Made by a program: the position numbers and the translations under genes. This document shows, one piece after another, positions 1 through 8,680 of a stretch of DNA of 64,000 nt; within the stretch, counting starts at the first letter, position 1; the number at the start of each line of letters is the position of its first letter. This stretch comes from Flavobacterium sp. MDT1-60 (GTDB taxonomy: Bacteria; Bacteroidota; Bacteroidia; Flavobacteriales; Flavobacteriaceae): contig NZ_CP062159.1 in NCBI RefSeq assembly GCF_014844035.1, positions 4,402,001 to 4,466,000 of the forward strand. The letters are read 5' to 3'. Below the pieces are notes generated by a model that worked only from the letters and a program-made list of their open reading frames with translations, was not told the origin of the DNA and made no database searches.

Positions 1-159
1 ATATAAATAGTTCTGATCATCCTGTGAAATCATCCAACTTTGGTTTCCGGCACCATAAACAGCAGAAGAATATTTTACTATTGGCGGAAACTCCTGCGAA
101 AACAGGAAAGAACTTATCAAAAAAAACAGTGCAGTTAGTTTTGTTTTCAAAATTAGCAT
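1..159 (-). CDS. Partial secreted sensor-domain protein (N-terminus only)
   Basis: The reverse strand reads 53 codons from an ATG at 159 to the window edge with no stop. The product begins with a typical signal peptide (hydrophobic core, then a cut near SQE at about residue 22). The mature start contains EFPPIVKYSSAVYGAGNQSW followed by MISQD. This resembles the start of Flavobacterium triple-tyrosine-motif proteins with a beta-propeller ligand sensor and often a C-terminal HTH, where an EFPPI...YGAGNQNWMISQ stretch opens the propeller. The propeller and any output domain lie outside the window, so the family call is an inference from the N-terminus alone. Confidence 0.6.
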   Translation of the reverse strand, partial: MLILKTKLTALFFLISSFLFSQEFPPIVKYSSAVYGAGNQSWMISQDDQNYLY

Positions 160-260
160 TGATATTAATTTATTATAAAAACAGTTCTAAAATAGCTTAT
201 TTTGTATTGAAAATGCAACTTTTTAATGAATAAGATTTAGTAAAATAAATTTGGTTCCCT

Positions 261-356
261 GCTATTCCAACATAGCCCACGGTTTCAACCGTGGGAAACG
301 AATTGTGATAATACCTTGCGCTCCCCACGGTTGAAACGGTGGGCTATGTTAATAGC
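261..356. repeat. Two-hairpin REP/BIME-like inverted repeat
   Basis: The left arm (269-295) and right arm (324-350) are inverted copies with a single mismatch. Flanking GCTATT (261-266) and AATAGC (351-356) extend the pairing. Each arm is itself a hairpin: CCCACGGTTTCAACCGTGGG folds on a 2-nt loop. This palindrome-within-palindrome layout resembles REP pairs mobilised by RAYT transposases. No transposase is present here. Confidence 0.75.
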
Positions 357-371
357 AAATTTCTAAAGTAT

Positions 372-489
372 TTTCACGCAGATTTAAAAAGATATGGGAA
401 GATTAGCGCAGATTATTTATTTTAAATTTCGATCTGCTTAAATCTGCAGACCCGAGCGAAAGCAAACAGGCGAAGCAATCTGCGTGAAA
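372..489. repeat. Interspersed inverted repeat (TTTCACGCAGATT family)
   Basis: TTTCACGCAGATT (372-384) is perfectly complementary to AATCTGCGTGAAA (477-489). Further GCAGATT/AATCTGC words lie between the arms. The right half also contains GAGC...GGCGAAGCAAT, a module that recurs inverted at about 53527-53555 inside a different repeat. The element sits between two divergent genes and codes for nothing. Confidence 0.65.
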
Positions 490-588
490 CAAAAATTATC
501 GGCAAATCGGCTTTTAATGAACTACACTGTATTCAATTCTGTTAAGATTTGGAACAATCTCATTAACAAAACTCAATTCAAAATTGAT

Positions 589-596
589 TACTTTTG
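589..596 (+). promoter_or_regulatory. uvrA -7 box
   Basis: TACTTTTG matches the Bacteroidota sigma-A -7 consensus TAnnTTTG. It would start transcription near 603, which makes the ATG at 615 a better uvrA start than the in-frame TTG at 603. I see no clear -33 TTTG box. Confidence 0.5.
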
Positions 597-614
597 TAAA
601 AATTGACTTTTTTT

Positions 615-3410
615 ATGCAAATTGATCTTTCAAAACTCGACCCAAAACATAATATTATAATTAAAGGAGCGCAGGTACATAATTTAAAAAATGTAGATGT
701 CGCTATTCCCCGAAATAAACTGGTTGTCATCACAGGTCTTTCAGGATCAGGAAAATCCAGTTTGGCGTTTGATACTTTATACGCCGAAGGACAACGCCGT
801 TATGTTGAAAGTTTATCATCATATGCACGTCAATTCCTTGGTCGTTTAGACAAACCAAAAGTAGAATATATAAAAGGTATTGCACCTGCGATTGCGATTG
901 AGCAAAAAGTAAATACAACCAATGCCCGTTCGACCGTTGGAACTTCGACTGAGATCTACGATTACGTCAAGCTTTTATTCGCCAGAATTGGTCGTACCTA
1001 CTCTCCTGTTTCCGGACAGGAAGTCAAAAAAAATACCGTTACCGATGTTGTTTCTGATGTAAAAGCATTAGAATTAGACAGTAAATGGTTGTTGCTCTCT
1101 CCTATTCATTTAGAAGAAGGAAGACAACTTGAAGACAAACTGAAAGTACTTCTACAGCAAGGTTTTGCCCGTATTTTGGTTGATAACGAAATGGTTCGTT
1201 TAGATGAGTTTACACCCACAGAAATCCACAAATTAGACAATAAAGACATTCTATTAATTATTGACAGAATTGTGGTTAAAGAGGAAGAAGAATTCTATAA
1301 TCGTTTAGCCGATGCCGTACAAACTGCTTTTTTTGAAGGAAAAGGAATTTGCTATTTACAGGAATTAAACTCAGATAAAAGATTTACTTATTCGAATAAT
1401 TTTGAATTGGACGGAATTACTTTCTTAGAGCCAAATGTACATTTATTCAGTTTTAATAACCCATACGGAGCTTGTCCGGTTTGTGAAGGATACGGAAATA
1501 TAATTGGAATAGATGCTGATTTAGTAGTTCCAAATACCTCTTTATCTGTTTTTGAAAGCGCCATTTATCCCTGGAGAGGTGAAAGCATGAGCTGGTATAA
1601 AGATGAATTGGTGAAACATGCTTACAAATTTGATTTTCCTATTCATAAGCCTTATTTTCAATTAACAGAAGATCAAAAAGATTTGATTTGGAAAGGGAAT
1701 CAGTACTTTCAAGGCTTAAATGATTTCTTTAAGGAATTAGAAGAAAAAAATTATAAGATCCAGAACCGTGTAATGTTGTCTCGTTATCGCGGAAAAACTA
1801 AATGCCATGCCTGTCGCGGAAAACGTTTACGCGAAGAAGCTTCTTATGTAAAAATTGGCGGAAAAACAGTTTCAGATTTAGTCGATCTTCCAATTAAACA
1901 TTTGGTTACGTTTTTCAAAGATCTTGAATTAAACAAATACGAACAGCAAATTGCTAAACGTCTGATGGTAGAAATCAATAATCGTTTATCCTTTTTAACC
2001 GAAGTTGGTTTGGATTACCTAACGCTAAATCGAAACTCTTCAACACTTTCGGGAGGAGAATCACAGCGTATTAATTTGGCAACTTCGCTTGGAAGTAGTT
2101 TGGTTGGATCGATGTATATATTGGATGAACCAAGTATTGGTCTACATCCAAAAGATTCTGAACGATTGATTAAAGTTTTACTTTCTCTTCGTGATTTAGG
2201 AAATACGGTTATTGTGGTTGAACATGATGAAGATATCATGAAAGCCGCCGATATGATTATTGATATTGGTCCTGAAGCAGGAACTTTTGGTGGGAATTTA
2301 GTGGCGCAGGGAACTTACGATGAAATTTTAAAATCAGACTCGCTTACAGCTAAATATCTGAATGGAGATCTGGAAATTTCAGTTCCGAAGAAAAGAAGAA
2401 AATTCAAAAATCATATTGATATTGTTGGAGCCAGAGAAAACAACTTAAAAAACATTGATATTACATTTCCGTTAGATGTTTTAACTGTTGTTACCGGAGT
2501 TTCAGGAAGCGGAAAAAGTACCTTAATAAAGAAAATTTTATTTCCTGCCATGCAGAAAAAACTGGAAAATGCTGCTGAAAAAGCGGGTCAGTTTAGCGAG
2601 ATAAAAGGTTCGTTCTCACAGATAAAACATATTGAATATGTAGATCAGAATCCGATTGGAAGAAGTTCAAGATCGAACCCCGTAACTTATATTAAGGCTT
2701 ATGATGACATTCGTGATTTATATGCCAAAGAAAAATTATCAAAAATAAGAGGGTATCAGGCCAAACATTTTTCTTTTAATGTTGATGGAGGCCGCTGCGA
2801 AACTTGTAAAGGAGAAGGCTCTATAAACGTTGAAATGGTCTTTATGGCTGATGTTTCATTGCCATGCGAAACTTGCGGCGGAAAACGTTTCAAAAAAGAA
2901 ATTTTAGAAATCAATTTTGACGAAAAAAATATCAACGATATTCTAACAATGACTATTGATGACGCGATAGCTTTTTTTGAAAAAAATAAACAAACCAAAA
3001 TCACTCAAAAATTACAACCATTGCAAGATGTTGGTTTGGGATATGTGCAGTTGGGACAATCTTCTTCTACCCTTTCTGGTGGTGAAGCGCAACGTATTAA
3101 ATTGGCATCGTTCTTAGTAAAAGGTGCTACAAAAGATAAAGCGTTATTTGTTTTTGATGAGCCAACTACCGGGCTGCATTTTCACGACATAAAAAAACTA
3201 TTAAAGTCATTTGATGCGCTGATCGAAAAAGGACATTCGATAATTGTAATTGAACACAATCTCGATTTAATAAAATGTGCCGACTGGATTATTGATTTAG
3301 GTCCGGAAGGTGGAGAAAATGGCGGGCATTTACTGGCAGTTGGAACGCCTGAAGATATTATAAAAGTGAAAGAATCCGTTACAGGAGTTTATTTAAAGGA
3401 TAAACTTTAA
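615..3410 (+). CDS. uvrA: Excinuclease ABC subunit UvrA
   Basis: This is the damage-recognition ATPase of nucleotide excision repair; it loads UvrB on lesions in the cytoplasm. The 931-residue product has the full two-ATPase layout. The first Walker A is GLSGSGKSS (residues 41-49), with the ABC signature LSGGESQRI at about 478. The second Walker A is GVSGSGKST at about 628, with LSGGEAQRI at about 820. Zinc-finger cysteine pairs are visible as CPVC, CHAC, CETC and CETC in the expected places. The length is normal for UvrA. The ATG at 615 was chosen over the TTG at 603 because the -7 box ends at 596. The gene stands alone and ends at a strong hairpin. Confidence 0.95.
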   Translation: MQIDLSKLDPKHNIIIKGAQVHNLKNVDVAIPRNKLVVITGLSGSGKSSLAFDTLYAEGQRRYVESLSSYARQFLGRLDKPKVEYIKGIAPAIAIEQKVNTTNARSTVGTSTEIYDYVKLLFARIGRTYSPVSGQEVKKNTVTDVVSDVKALELDSKWLLLSPIHLEEGRQLEDKLKVLLQQGFARILVDNEMVRLDEFTPTEIHKLDNKDILLIIDRIVVKEEEEFYNRLADAVQTAFFEGKGICYLQELNSDKRFTYSNNFELDGITFLEPNVHLFSFNNPYGACPVCEGYGNIIGIDADLVVPNTSLSVFESAIYPWRGESMSWYKDELVKHAYKFDFPIHKPYFQLTEDQKDLIWKGNQYFQGLNDFFKELEEKNYKIQNRVMLSRYRGKTKCHACRGKRLREEASYVKIGGKTVSDLVDLPIKHLVTFFKDLELNKYEQQIAKRLMVEINNRLSFLTEVGLDYLTLNRNSSTLSGGESQRINLATSLGSSLVGSMYILDEPSIGLHPKDSERLIKVLLSLRDLGNTVIVVEHDEDIMKAADMIIDIGPEAGTFGGNLVAQGTYDEILKSDSLTAKYLNGDLEISVPKKRRKFKNHIDIVGARENNLKNIDITFPLDVLTVVTGVSGSGKSTLIKKILFPAMQKKLENAAEKAGQFSEIKGSFSQIKHIEYVDQNPIGRSSRSNPVTYIKAYDDIRDLYAKEKLSKIRGYQAKHFSFNVDGGRCETCKGEGSINVEMVFMADVSLPCETCGGKRFKKEILEINFDEKNINDILTMTIDDAIAFFEKNKQTKITQKLQPLQDVGLGYVQLGQSSSTLSGGEAQRIKLASFLVKGATKDKALFVFDEPTTGLHFHDIKKLLKSFDALIEKGHSIIVIEHNLDLIKCADWIIDLGPEGGENGGHLLAVGTPEDIIKVKESVTGVYLKDKL

Positions 3411-3420
3411 TTATAAAAAA

Positions 3421-3462
3421 ATTCCAAATTCTAATAGTGATTATCCTATTGGAATTTGGAAT
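3421..3462. terminator. Bidirectional hairpin terminator after uvrA
   Basis: ATTCCAAATTCTAATAG (3421-3437) pairs with CTATTGGAATTTGGAAT (3446-3462) with one mismatch over 17 bp. A T-rich tail follows on the plus strand and an A-run precedes it. It separates convergent uvrA and the gene at 3484-3783. Nearly the same stem sequence is used at 31896-31934. Confidence 0.7.
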
Positions 3463-3483
3463 TTTCATTTTGTGACTTAAATG

Positions 3484-3783
3484 TTAAGCTACCAAACATC
3501 TTTCTTCGAATGGAAAACCATCTTCATCGATAGCCACCAATATTTTTTTCTTTTTAGATGCCTGTATAGTAAGGTATAACCACGCAAATGACCACAATCC
3601 TAAGGTTAGACAAAAAATGGTAAAATTCAAACCATGATTAACAACCTTTCCTCCTTTAGAAAGAACGGCAAAAAGTATCTTGTCATTTCTTTCTTCAAGC
3701 TTAAATCCTTTATGAACCTTATTTGATATCATATTCGAAAATACTTGTAAACTTTGTTCCTGACTCAGTTTATTCTTTTTCAT
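3484..3783 (-). CDS. Small membrane protein of unknown function
   Basis: The 99-residue product has a Lys-rich N-terminal half (MKKNKLSQEQSLQVFSNM...) and one or two adjoining hydrophobic segments at about residues 52-75 (LNFTIFCLTLGLWSFAWLYL). A basic KKKK stretch and an acidic tail ending EERCLVA follow. It has no signal peptide, so it probably sits in the inner membrane as a short hairpin or a single-pass protein. I do not recognise the family. It faces uvrA across a terminator and is read away from the mscS gene's upstream side. Codon use matches its neighbours, so it looks like a real gene. Confidence 0.6.
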   Translation of the reverse strand: MKKNKLSQEQSLQVFSNMISNKVHKGFKLEERNDKILFAVLSKGGKVVNHGLNFTIFCLTLGLWSFAWLYLTIQASKKKKILVAIDEDGFPFEERCLVA

Positions 3784-4024
3784 AACCCTCCTTTTTTTAA
3801 AATTCTAAATACTCATTTTAACTTTAACAATTTAAGTAGGTAATCAATTCAGTTAAAACCTGATAATTCTATTTTTATTGCATTTAATAAGATATTCGAT
3901 ATCTAATGAAATGAACTACTGCTAAAAATTCAACATAAAATTAATTTTTATAAATTTAATATCAAAACGAATAACTGTTAAAATTCAAACATTAACGTCA
4001 CGATATCAATATATTAGCATTTTA

Positions 4025-5684
4025 TTAATCCTTCTTTTTAAAATTAAAAGAAGGAGATTCATAATCCGGTTTTAAATAATTTTCAGGGATTGTTGTAGTA
4101 TTTCCGTCACGTAACGAGCTATAATGCGGTGACATGATTTCAATTCCGGCAGCATTAAAAGAATCCTGAATATTCTGATGTAACGAAGAATAGATCCTGG
4201 GTTGCTTTGTAGGTTCTTTCGTATAAACATTTATTTGATAAGACACATAAAAAATCATCAAGACTAGTTTGCAGAACAAAAGGCTCCGGTGTTTTCTCTG
4301 TCATATCTGTCTTTAAGGCAGCATCAATTAATGCTTTATGGATGTCCTTCCACGGTACATCATAACCTATCGTGACAGTTGTATGAATTAATAAGCCATT
4401 AGTAGCTTGTTTTGTATTTGCCGAAAAATTAGTTGAGGTACTTGACAAAACTGTCGCATTTGGTATTGTTATATCTTCAAATTTAGGAGTTCTAATACGT
4501 GTTACCAAAGCTGTTTTTTCAATAACTTCTCCACTTACATCTCCAATTTTAATAAAATCACCAATTTTAAACGGACGCATGTAGGTAATTACCAAACCAG
4601 CAACCATATTGGCAATGGCGTTTGAAGAGCCTAAAGAAAACAAAATACCTACAAATACGGAAACCCCTTTGAAAATAGGGGAATCTGAACCTGGCAGATA
4701 GGGAAATATTACAACCAGCATAAATGCATACGCCAAAAATCGAATAATATTAAAAGTTGGTTTCGCCCAATCGCTATAAAAACCATCTACTTTTATATTT
4801 TCTTTGTTTATTTCATCAACAAAAAATTTAATTATTTTGAGTGAATATCTAAAAATCAGAACAATAACAATTATAGTAAACAGGTTTGGTAAGAAATCTA
4901 CAAATCCCATTACTGCCGATTTTATTGGAGTAAGTGTCCATTTTAAAATTGTTGTAGTATAGGCCTGAGTTGCAGGGAAAATATTAAAAAGTACAGGCAA
5001 TGTGGAATACGCTATGACAATTAAAACTATAATCTTTATTACACCAATAAAGCGCATTGCAACAAATTCTTGCTTTTCAGGAGTAAGAACATTTATGTTA
5101 TTGTAATTAAAGCCTTTAAAATATCTTTCTCTTCTTTTTGAAAAATACAATTTTATTCTATTAAAAATCCTGGATGCAAACCATAAAACAAGGGTAAGAA
5201 TTAAGATTAGCAGTGCTGTAAATCCTAAACGTTTTGGCAATAAAGAATGGTTTTCATTCTGAAAAATAATTGCTTTTTTGATGGCATTGAAATTACGGTT
5301 TGCAATTTCAGAAACCGTTTTATTTTCAGCAACTGCATCAGCATTTAATACAGACATCAGTATTAAGTCCCCTTTATACACAATATCTAAGCTTATCTCA
5401 GAAGGAACAACTTTTAATGAATCAGCTTTAAAAAGATCATCTTCATAAAGAGATTTAATTCTTGCTGTAATAGCCTTTGCTCTATTTTCAGCAGAAAAAG
5501 ATCCTACTCTATTATAAACATAAAAAAGGGTGTCTTTAAAAGGAATTATTGGATAGGCTTTTAATTTCGACGGAGAAATATTTGTTGTTGTTGTTGTAGC
5601 CTTTAAACTATCTGTTTGAGCAGATACTATTGAAAAAAATGAAACAATAAACAATAGTAAAAAACAAGGTAATTTCTTTTTCAT
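4025..5684 (-). pseudogene. MscS-type mechanosensitive channel, frameshifted
   Basis: MscS channels open under membrane tension and release solutes on osmotic downshock. The main frame (4155-5684) encodes a signal peptide (...FFSIVSAQTD), several TM helices, a glycine-rich pore helix (SSNAIANMVAGLVITYMRPF) and most of the cytoplasmic beta domain. It then leaves the family after VLQTSLDDF. The missing end continues in another frame (4025-4279) as YVSYQINVYTKEPTKQPRIY and onward, which is the normal MscS C-terminal alpha/beta domain. The switch falls in a run of six A (4249-4254); five would restore one frame of about 550 residues. The cause may be a sequencing error, a slippery phase-variable tract or a true lesion. 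As written, the channel lacks about 75 native C-terminal residues and gains an unrelated tail. Confidence 0.85.
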
Positions 5685-5779
5685 ATTCTCCTAGAAATAA
5701 ATTAGTTATCCTTCTAACAAATATAAAAACAAAATAGCTTTAAAATTACATGGTTGTCTATTTTCTCAATAAAATCGTA

Positions 5780-7249
5780 TTAAATTTTAATACCCACCTT
5801 TTTCAAAAGACCATCAATCACTTTATTAATGTCTGGCGAAATATTGAATTTATAATTCAGATAGACATATAAAATCGTTACCAAAATTGATTTTAAGGCA
5901 ATACTAATTAATTGGTAAAAAGGAAATTCCCAAAAGTAAAACACAAGAAACAAAGCAAATGTAAGTAACATTGAGTAAACGGTTTCCTTTGTAAACGGGT
6001 ATAAATGAAGCTTTTTAACAACAAAAAGCAATTTTGCTATACTATATAAAGTAATAGACAATAATGTAGCAAATGCAGAACCGAAAATTCCAAAAATAGG
6101 AATAAAAATCATGTTTAAAACAATGGTCAGGAAGACTAATAAAAGCCCTAAATACAATACCATTCGATAATATTTGGTATTAAAAATAATGGCGTTATTA
6201 TTTCCTAAAATCAAATCAAAATATTTAGATAAACCAATCATAAATACAACTGAAATTCCACCGCTATATTCCTTTGGAACCAATTCATATAGTTGACTGA
6301 TATTGACAAAAATACACAGCATAACAAAGCCTCCTACCATTTGAAGATTAATCGAGGTCTTTTTGTATAATTGATTAAGTTCATCGTGTTTGTTTTCGTG
6401 CATCAGCTTTGCAGTAATTGGATATACAATTTGATGCATGGCGCGACTCGGAACAGAAATCACCAAAGCGATATAAGTTGCAACTGAATAATAGGCAATA
6501 TTTTCGATCTTCATATATTGGTTCAGCATCAATTTATCGCCATCTAAAAGCAAATTGGCAACACTTCCGGAAAGAATAATAAAGAAAGTGTATTCCATTA
6601 CATCTTTTACATTCTTAGGAATATTGATTTGAAATTTAGGCTTTTTAACATAAAAAGCATAAAACATAGTTACTATAAAAGCTATGAAATATATCCCCGC
6701 TGTTACATAAACGAATTGAACTAAAGTTATCCAATGAAGATATAAACCAATTAAAGCAACAGTTGAGAATAATCTTAATCCAACTTCTTTAATAAAATTT
6801 CCAAAAACCGAATGCATATGCACCCTTGCCCAGGCATAAAATATCTCAAAATAAGCCATACAAATTCCGATAAAGGGAATCAGAAGCATAAACTCCTTTA
6901 CAACAGGATTTTCCTTAGAAACAAAAGCAGTAATATCATCAAAGAAAAAGATTCCAATAATTCCTAAAGGAATACACATTAATACAGGAAATAAAGCTGT
7001 AAAGGATAAAAATTGTTCTCTTTCCTGCTCTGTTTTATATTGAGAATAAAATTTAACTAAGGTATTTTGCATTCCGATAGCAAACAAAGGCATGATAACA
7101 TTTGCTGCCGATAAAATATAGTTTGTTAAGGCATAATAAGTTGCACCTAAAAAAACCGGATATAAATAAAGTGTATTGATAGCTCCAATTCCGAAGCCTA
7201 TATAAGTAATAATTGTATTTTTGAAAGACTGATTTAAAACAATACCCAT
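5780..7249 (-). CDS. Polysaccharide/oligosaccharide flippase (Wzx-like, MOP superfamily)
   Basis: The 489-residue inner-membrane protein has about 12-14 TM helices and almost no soluble domain. It begins MGIVLNQSFKNTIITYIGFG, the usual start of Bacteroidota O-antigen/oligosaccharide flippases (polysaccharide_synt family). Such proteins move lipid-linked glycans across the inner membrane. It lies 40 bp downstream of the glycosyltransferase at 7290-8573, in the same direction and likely the same transcript, followed by the mscS remnant. The substrate cannot be told from sequence. Confidence 0.85.
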   Translation of the reverse strand: MGIVLNQSFKNTIITYIGFGIGAINTLYLYPVFLGATYYALTNYILSAANVIMPLFAIGMQNTLVKFYSQYKTEQEREQFLSFTALFPVLMCIPLGIIGIFFFDDITAFVSKENPVVKEFMLLIPFIGICMAYFEIFYAWARVHMHSVFGNFIKEVGLRLFSTVALIGLYLHWITLVQFVYVTAGIYFIAFIVTMFYAFYVKKPKFQINIPKNVKDVMEYTFFIILSGSVANLLLDGDKLMLNQYMKIENIAYYSVATYIALVISVPSRAMHQIVYPITAKLMHENKHDELNQLYKKTSINLQMVGGFVMLCIFVNISQLYELVPKEYSGGISVVFMIGLSKYFDLILGNNNAIIFNTKYYRMVLYLGLLLVFLTIVLNMIFIPIFGIFGSAFATLLSITLYSIAKLLFVVKKLHLYPFTKETVYSMLLTFALFLVFYFWEFPFYQLISIALKSILVTILYVYLNYKFNISPDINKVIDGLLKKVGIKI

Positions 7250-7289
7250 GTTTTGAGTTTAGATTGTAGAGTTTAGATTTCTGATTTTT

Positions 7290-8573
7290 TTAATTAATCA
7301 ACTGTGCTAATTGTTTGGTAAGGTTTTTTCGTGAATATTGTTGTAAACCAACACCATTAGCTTGTAATTTTCCTTCCAAAAACTGATTATAAAAGTCCGA
7401 AATTACACTTTTTAATTTCGCTTTTTCAGTATAATCAAAAAATACTCCTGTATTGGTTTCTTTTATAATATCTGCAAAATCAGAACCTTGTGGGCCAATA
7501 GCAATTATAGGGCGGTTTGACACCATATATTCAAACAATTTACCAGGAATAATACTTTTAGTATCTTCCGAATTAATTTCGATTAGAAGTAAAACCTGAG
7601 ATTTCTTTTGATGCGCAATGGCTTCATGATGCGAAACGTAACCCAGAAGATTTAAATAGGAATTTAGATTAAATTCCTGAATAGAATCAAGTACTTCCTG
7701 ACTTACGGCACCAATTAATTTGATTTCCAAATGGGATTTAAAATCAGGTACTTCCTGAAGTAATTCAACCAAACATTCCCATAAAAACTTTGGATTTCTA
7801 TCGGATAAAAAAGAACCAATATGCGCCAAAGTAAATTTAGAATCTAAAGTCTGTTTCTCTACATTTTCTATATCATAACCATTTGTAATAACCGAAATTG
7901 GTTTATTAGTAATCGTCTGAAATTCGGCTTTAGTAGTTTTACTGGTTACAATAATAGTATCAGCACTATTCAGAACTTTGTGCTCTAAACTTTTATGCTT
8001 TTTAGCTGCGTAAGAAGACAAACGCAATGCTTTGTGATATCCAATTGTGGTCCATGGATCGCGGAAATCTGCAAACCATTTTACGTTTAATTTTTCTTTT
8101 AACTCTAAACCAATCAAATGCAAACTGTGTGGTGGCCCGGAAGTTACAATTGTATCAATATTATTTTCCCGAATATATTTTTTAAGATAAGAAACAGATG
8201 GTTTTACCCAAAATACACGCGCATCCGGGATAAAAAGATTACCGCGAACCCAAAGAAAAGTTTTATCTAAAAAGGTCTGTTTTTTTTGATGTGGAAAAAT
8301 TCCGGAACTGATTTTCTTGGTTTTCTTTTTTGAAAAAATAGAAGCCAGTTGATACGGCTCCCAGATTTTATTTTTAAGAACAATTACTTTATCTGATATT
8401 TCACTTACCAAACCTTCGTCGATTATTGGATAAGTTGGGTTTTCTGGAACATAAACAATAGGCTGAACATTAAATTCAGGCAAATACTTTACAAACTTCA
8501 ACCAACGCTGTACGCCCGGGCCTCCGGCGGGTGGAAAATAATAAGTAATGATTAAGAGTTTTTTCGGTTCCAT
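7290..8573 (-). CDS. Glycosyltransferase family 4-like protein
   Basis: The 427-residue cytosolic protein has a GT-B architecture. The N-terminal domain opens KKLLIITYYFPPAGGPGVQR, the Gly-rich acceptor-side loop common in GT4 enzymes. The C-terminal Rossmann domain carries LAHIGSF, a GAVSQEV region and the donor-site stretch SIIPGKLFEYMVSNRPIIAI, which includes the E of the EX7E-type motif. It likely transfers a nucleotide-sugar unit to a lipid-linked or surface glycan. It is transcribed with the flippase, and YfhO lies just upstream in the same direction, so the three look like a surface polysaccharide module. Confidence 0.85.
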   Translation of the reverse strand: MEPKKLLIITYYFPPAGGPGVQRWLKFVKYLPEFNVQPIVYVPENPTYPIIDEGLVSEISDKVIVLKNKIWEPYQLASIFSKKKTKKISSGIFPHQKKQTFLDKTFLWVRGNLFIPDARVFWVKPSVSYLKKYIRENNIDTIVTSGPPHSLHLIGLELKEKLNVKWFADFRDPWTTIGYHKALRLSSYAAKKHKSLEHKVLNSADTIIVTSKTTKAEFQTITNKPISVITNGYDIENVEKQTLDSKFTLAHIGSFLSDRNPKFLWECLVELLQEVPDFKSHLEIKLIGAVSQEVLDSIQEFNLNSYLNLLGYVSHHEAIAHQKKSQVLLLIEINSEDTKSIIPGKLFEYMVSNRPIIAIGPQGSDFADIIKETNTGVFFDYTEKAKLKSVISDFYNQFLEGKLQANGVGLQQYSRKNLTKQLAQLIN

Positions 8574-8588
8574 TATATTGAATCGGTT

Positions 8589-8680
8589 TCACAGAGACTC
8601 ACAAAGTTCTCGCAAAGTTTCGCAAAGATTATTTAAAATTTATTTTGAGTATCTCCCTGATTTCTTTGTTAATCTTTGCG
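8589..8680. repeat. Interspersed inverted repeat (CGCAAAG family)
   Basis: CGCAAAGATTA (8621-8631) pairs perfectly with TAATCTTTGCG (8670-8680). Upstream of it lies a run of related words (CACAAAGTTCTCGCAAAGTTTCGCAAAG). The right arm overlaps the last codons and stop of the YfhO gene, so the repeat encodes the C-terminal RKD and stop. Confidence 0.55.

Noticed and set aside
24..233. 69-codon plus-strand frame at the window start
   Set aside because: It is the shadow of the minus-strand signal-peptide gene (1-159), which shows a clear signal peptide and family-like N-terminus.
4025..4279. Separate 84-codon gene after MscS
   Set aside because: Its sequence is the missing C-terminus of the MscS channel, so it is the tail of the same frameshifted gene.
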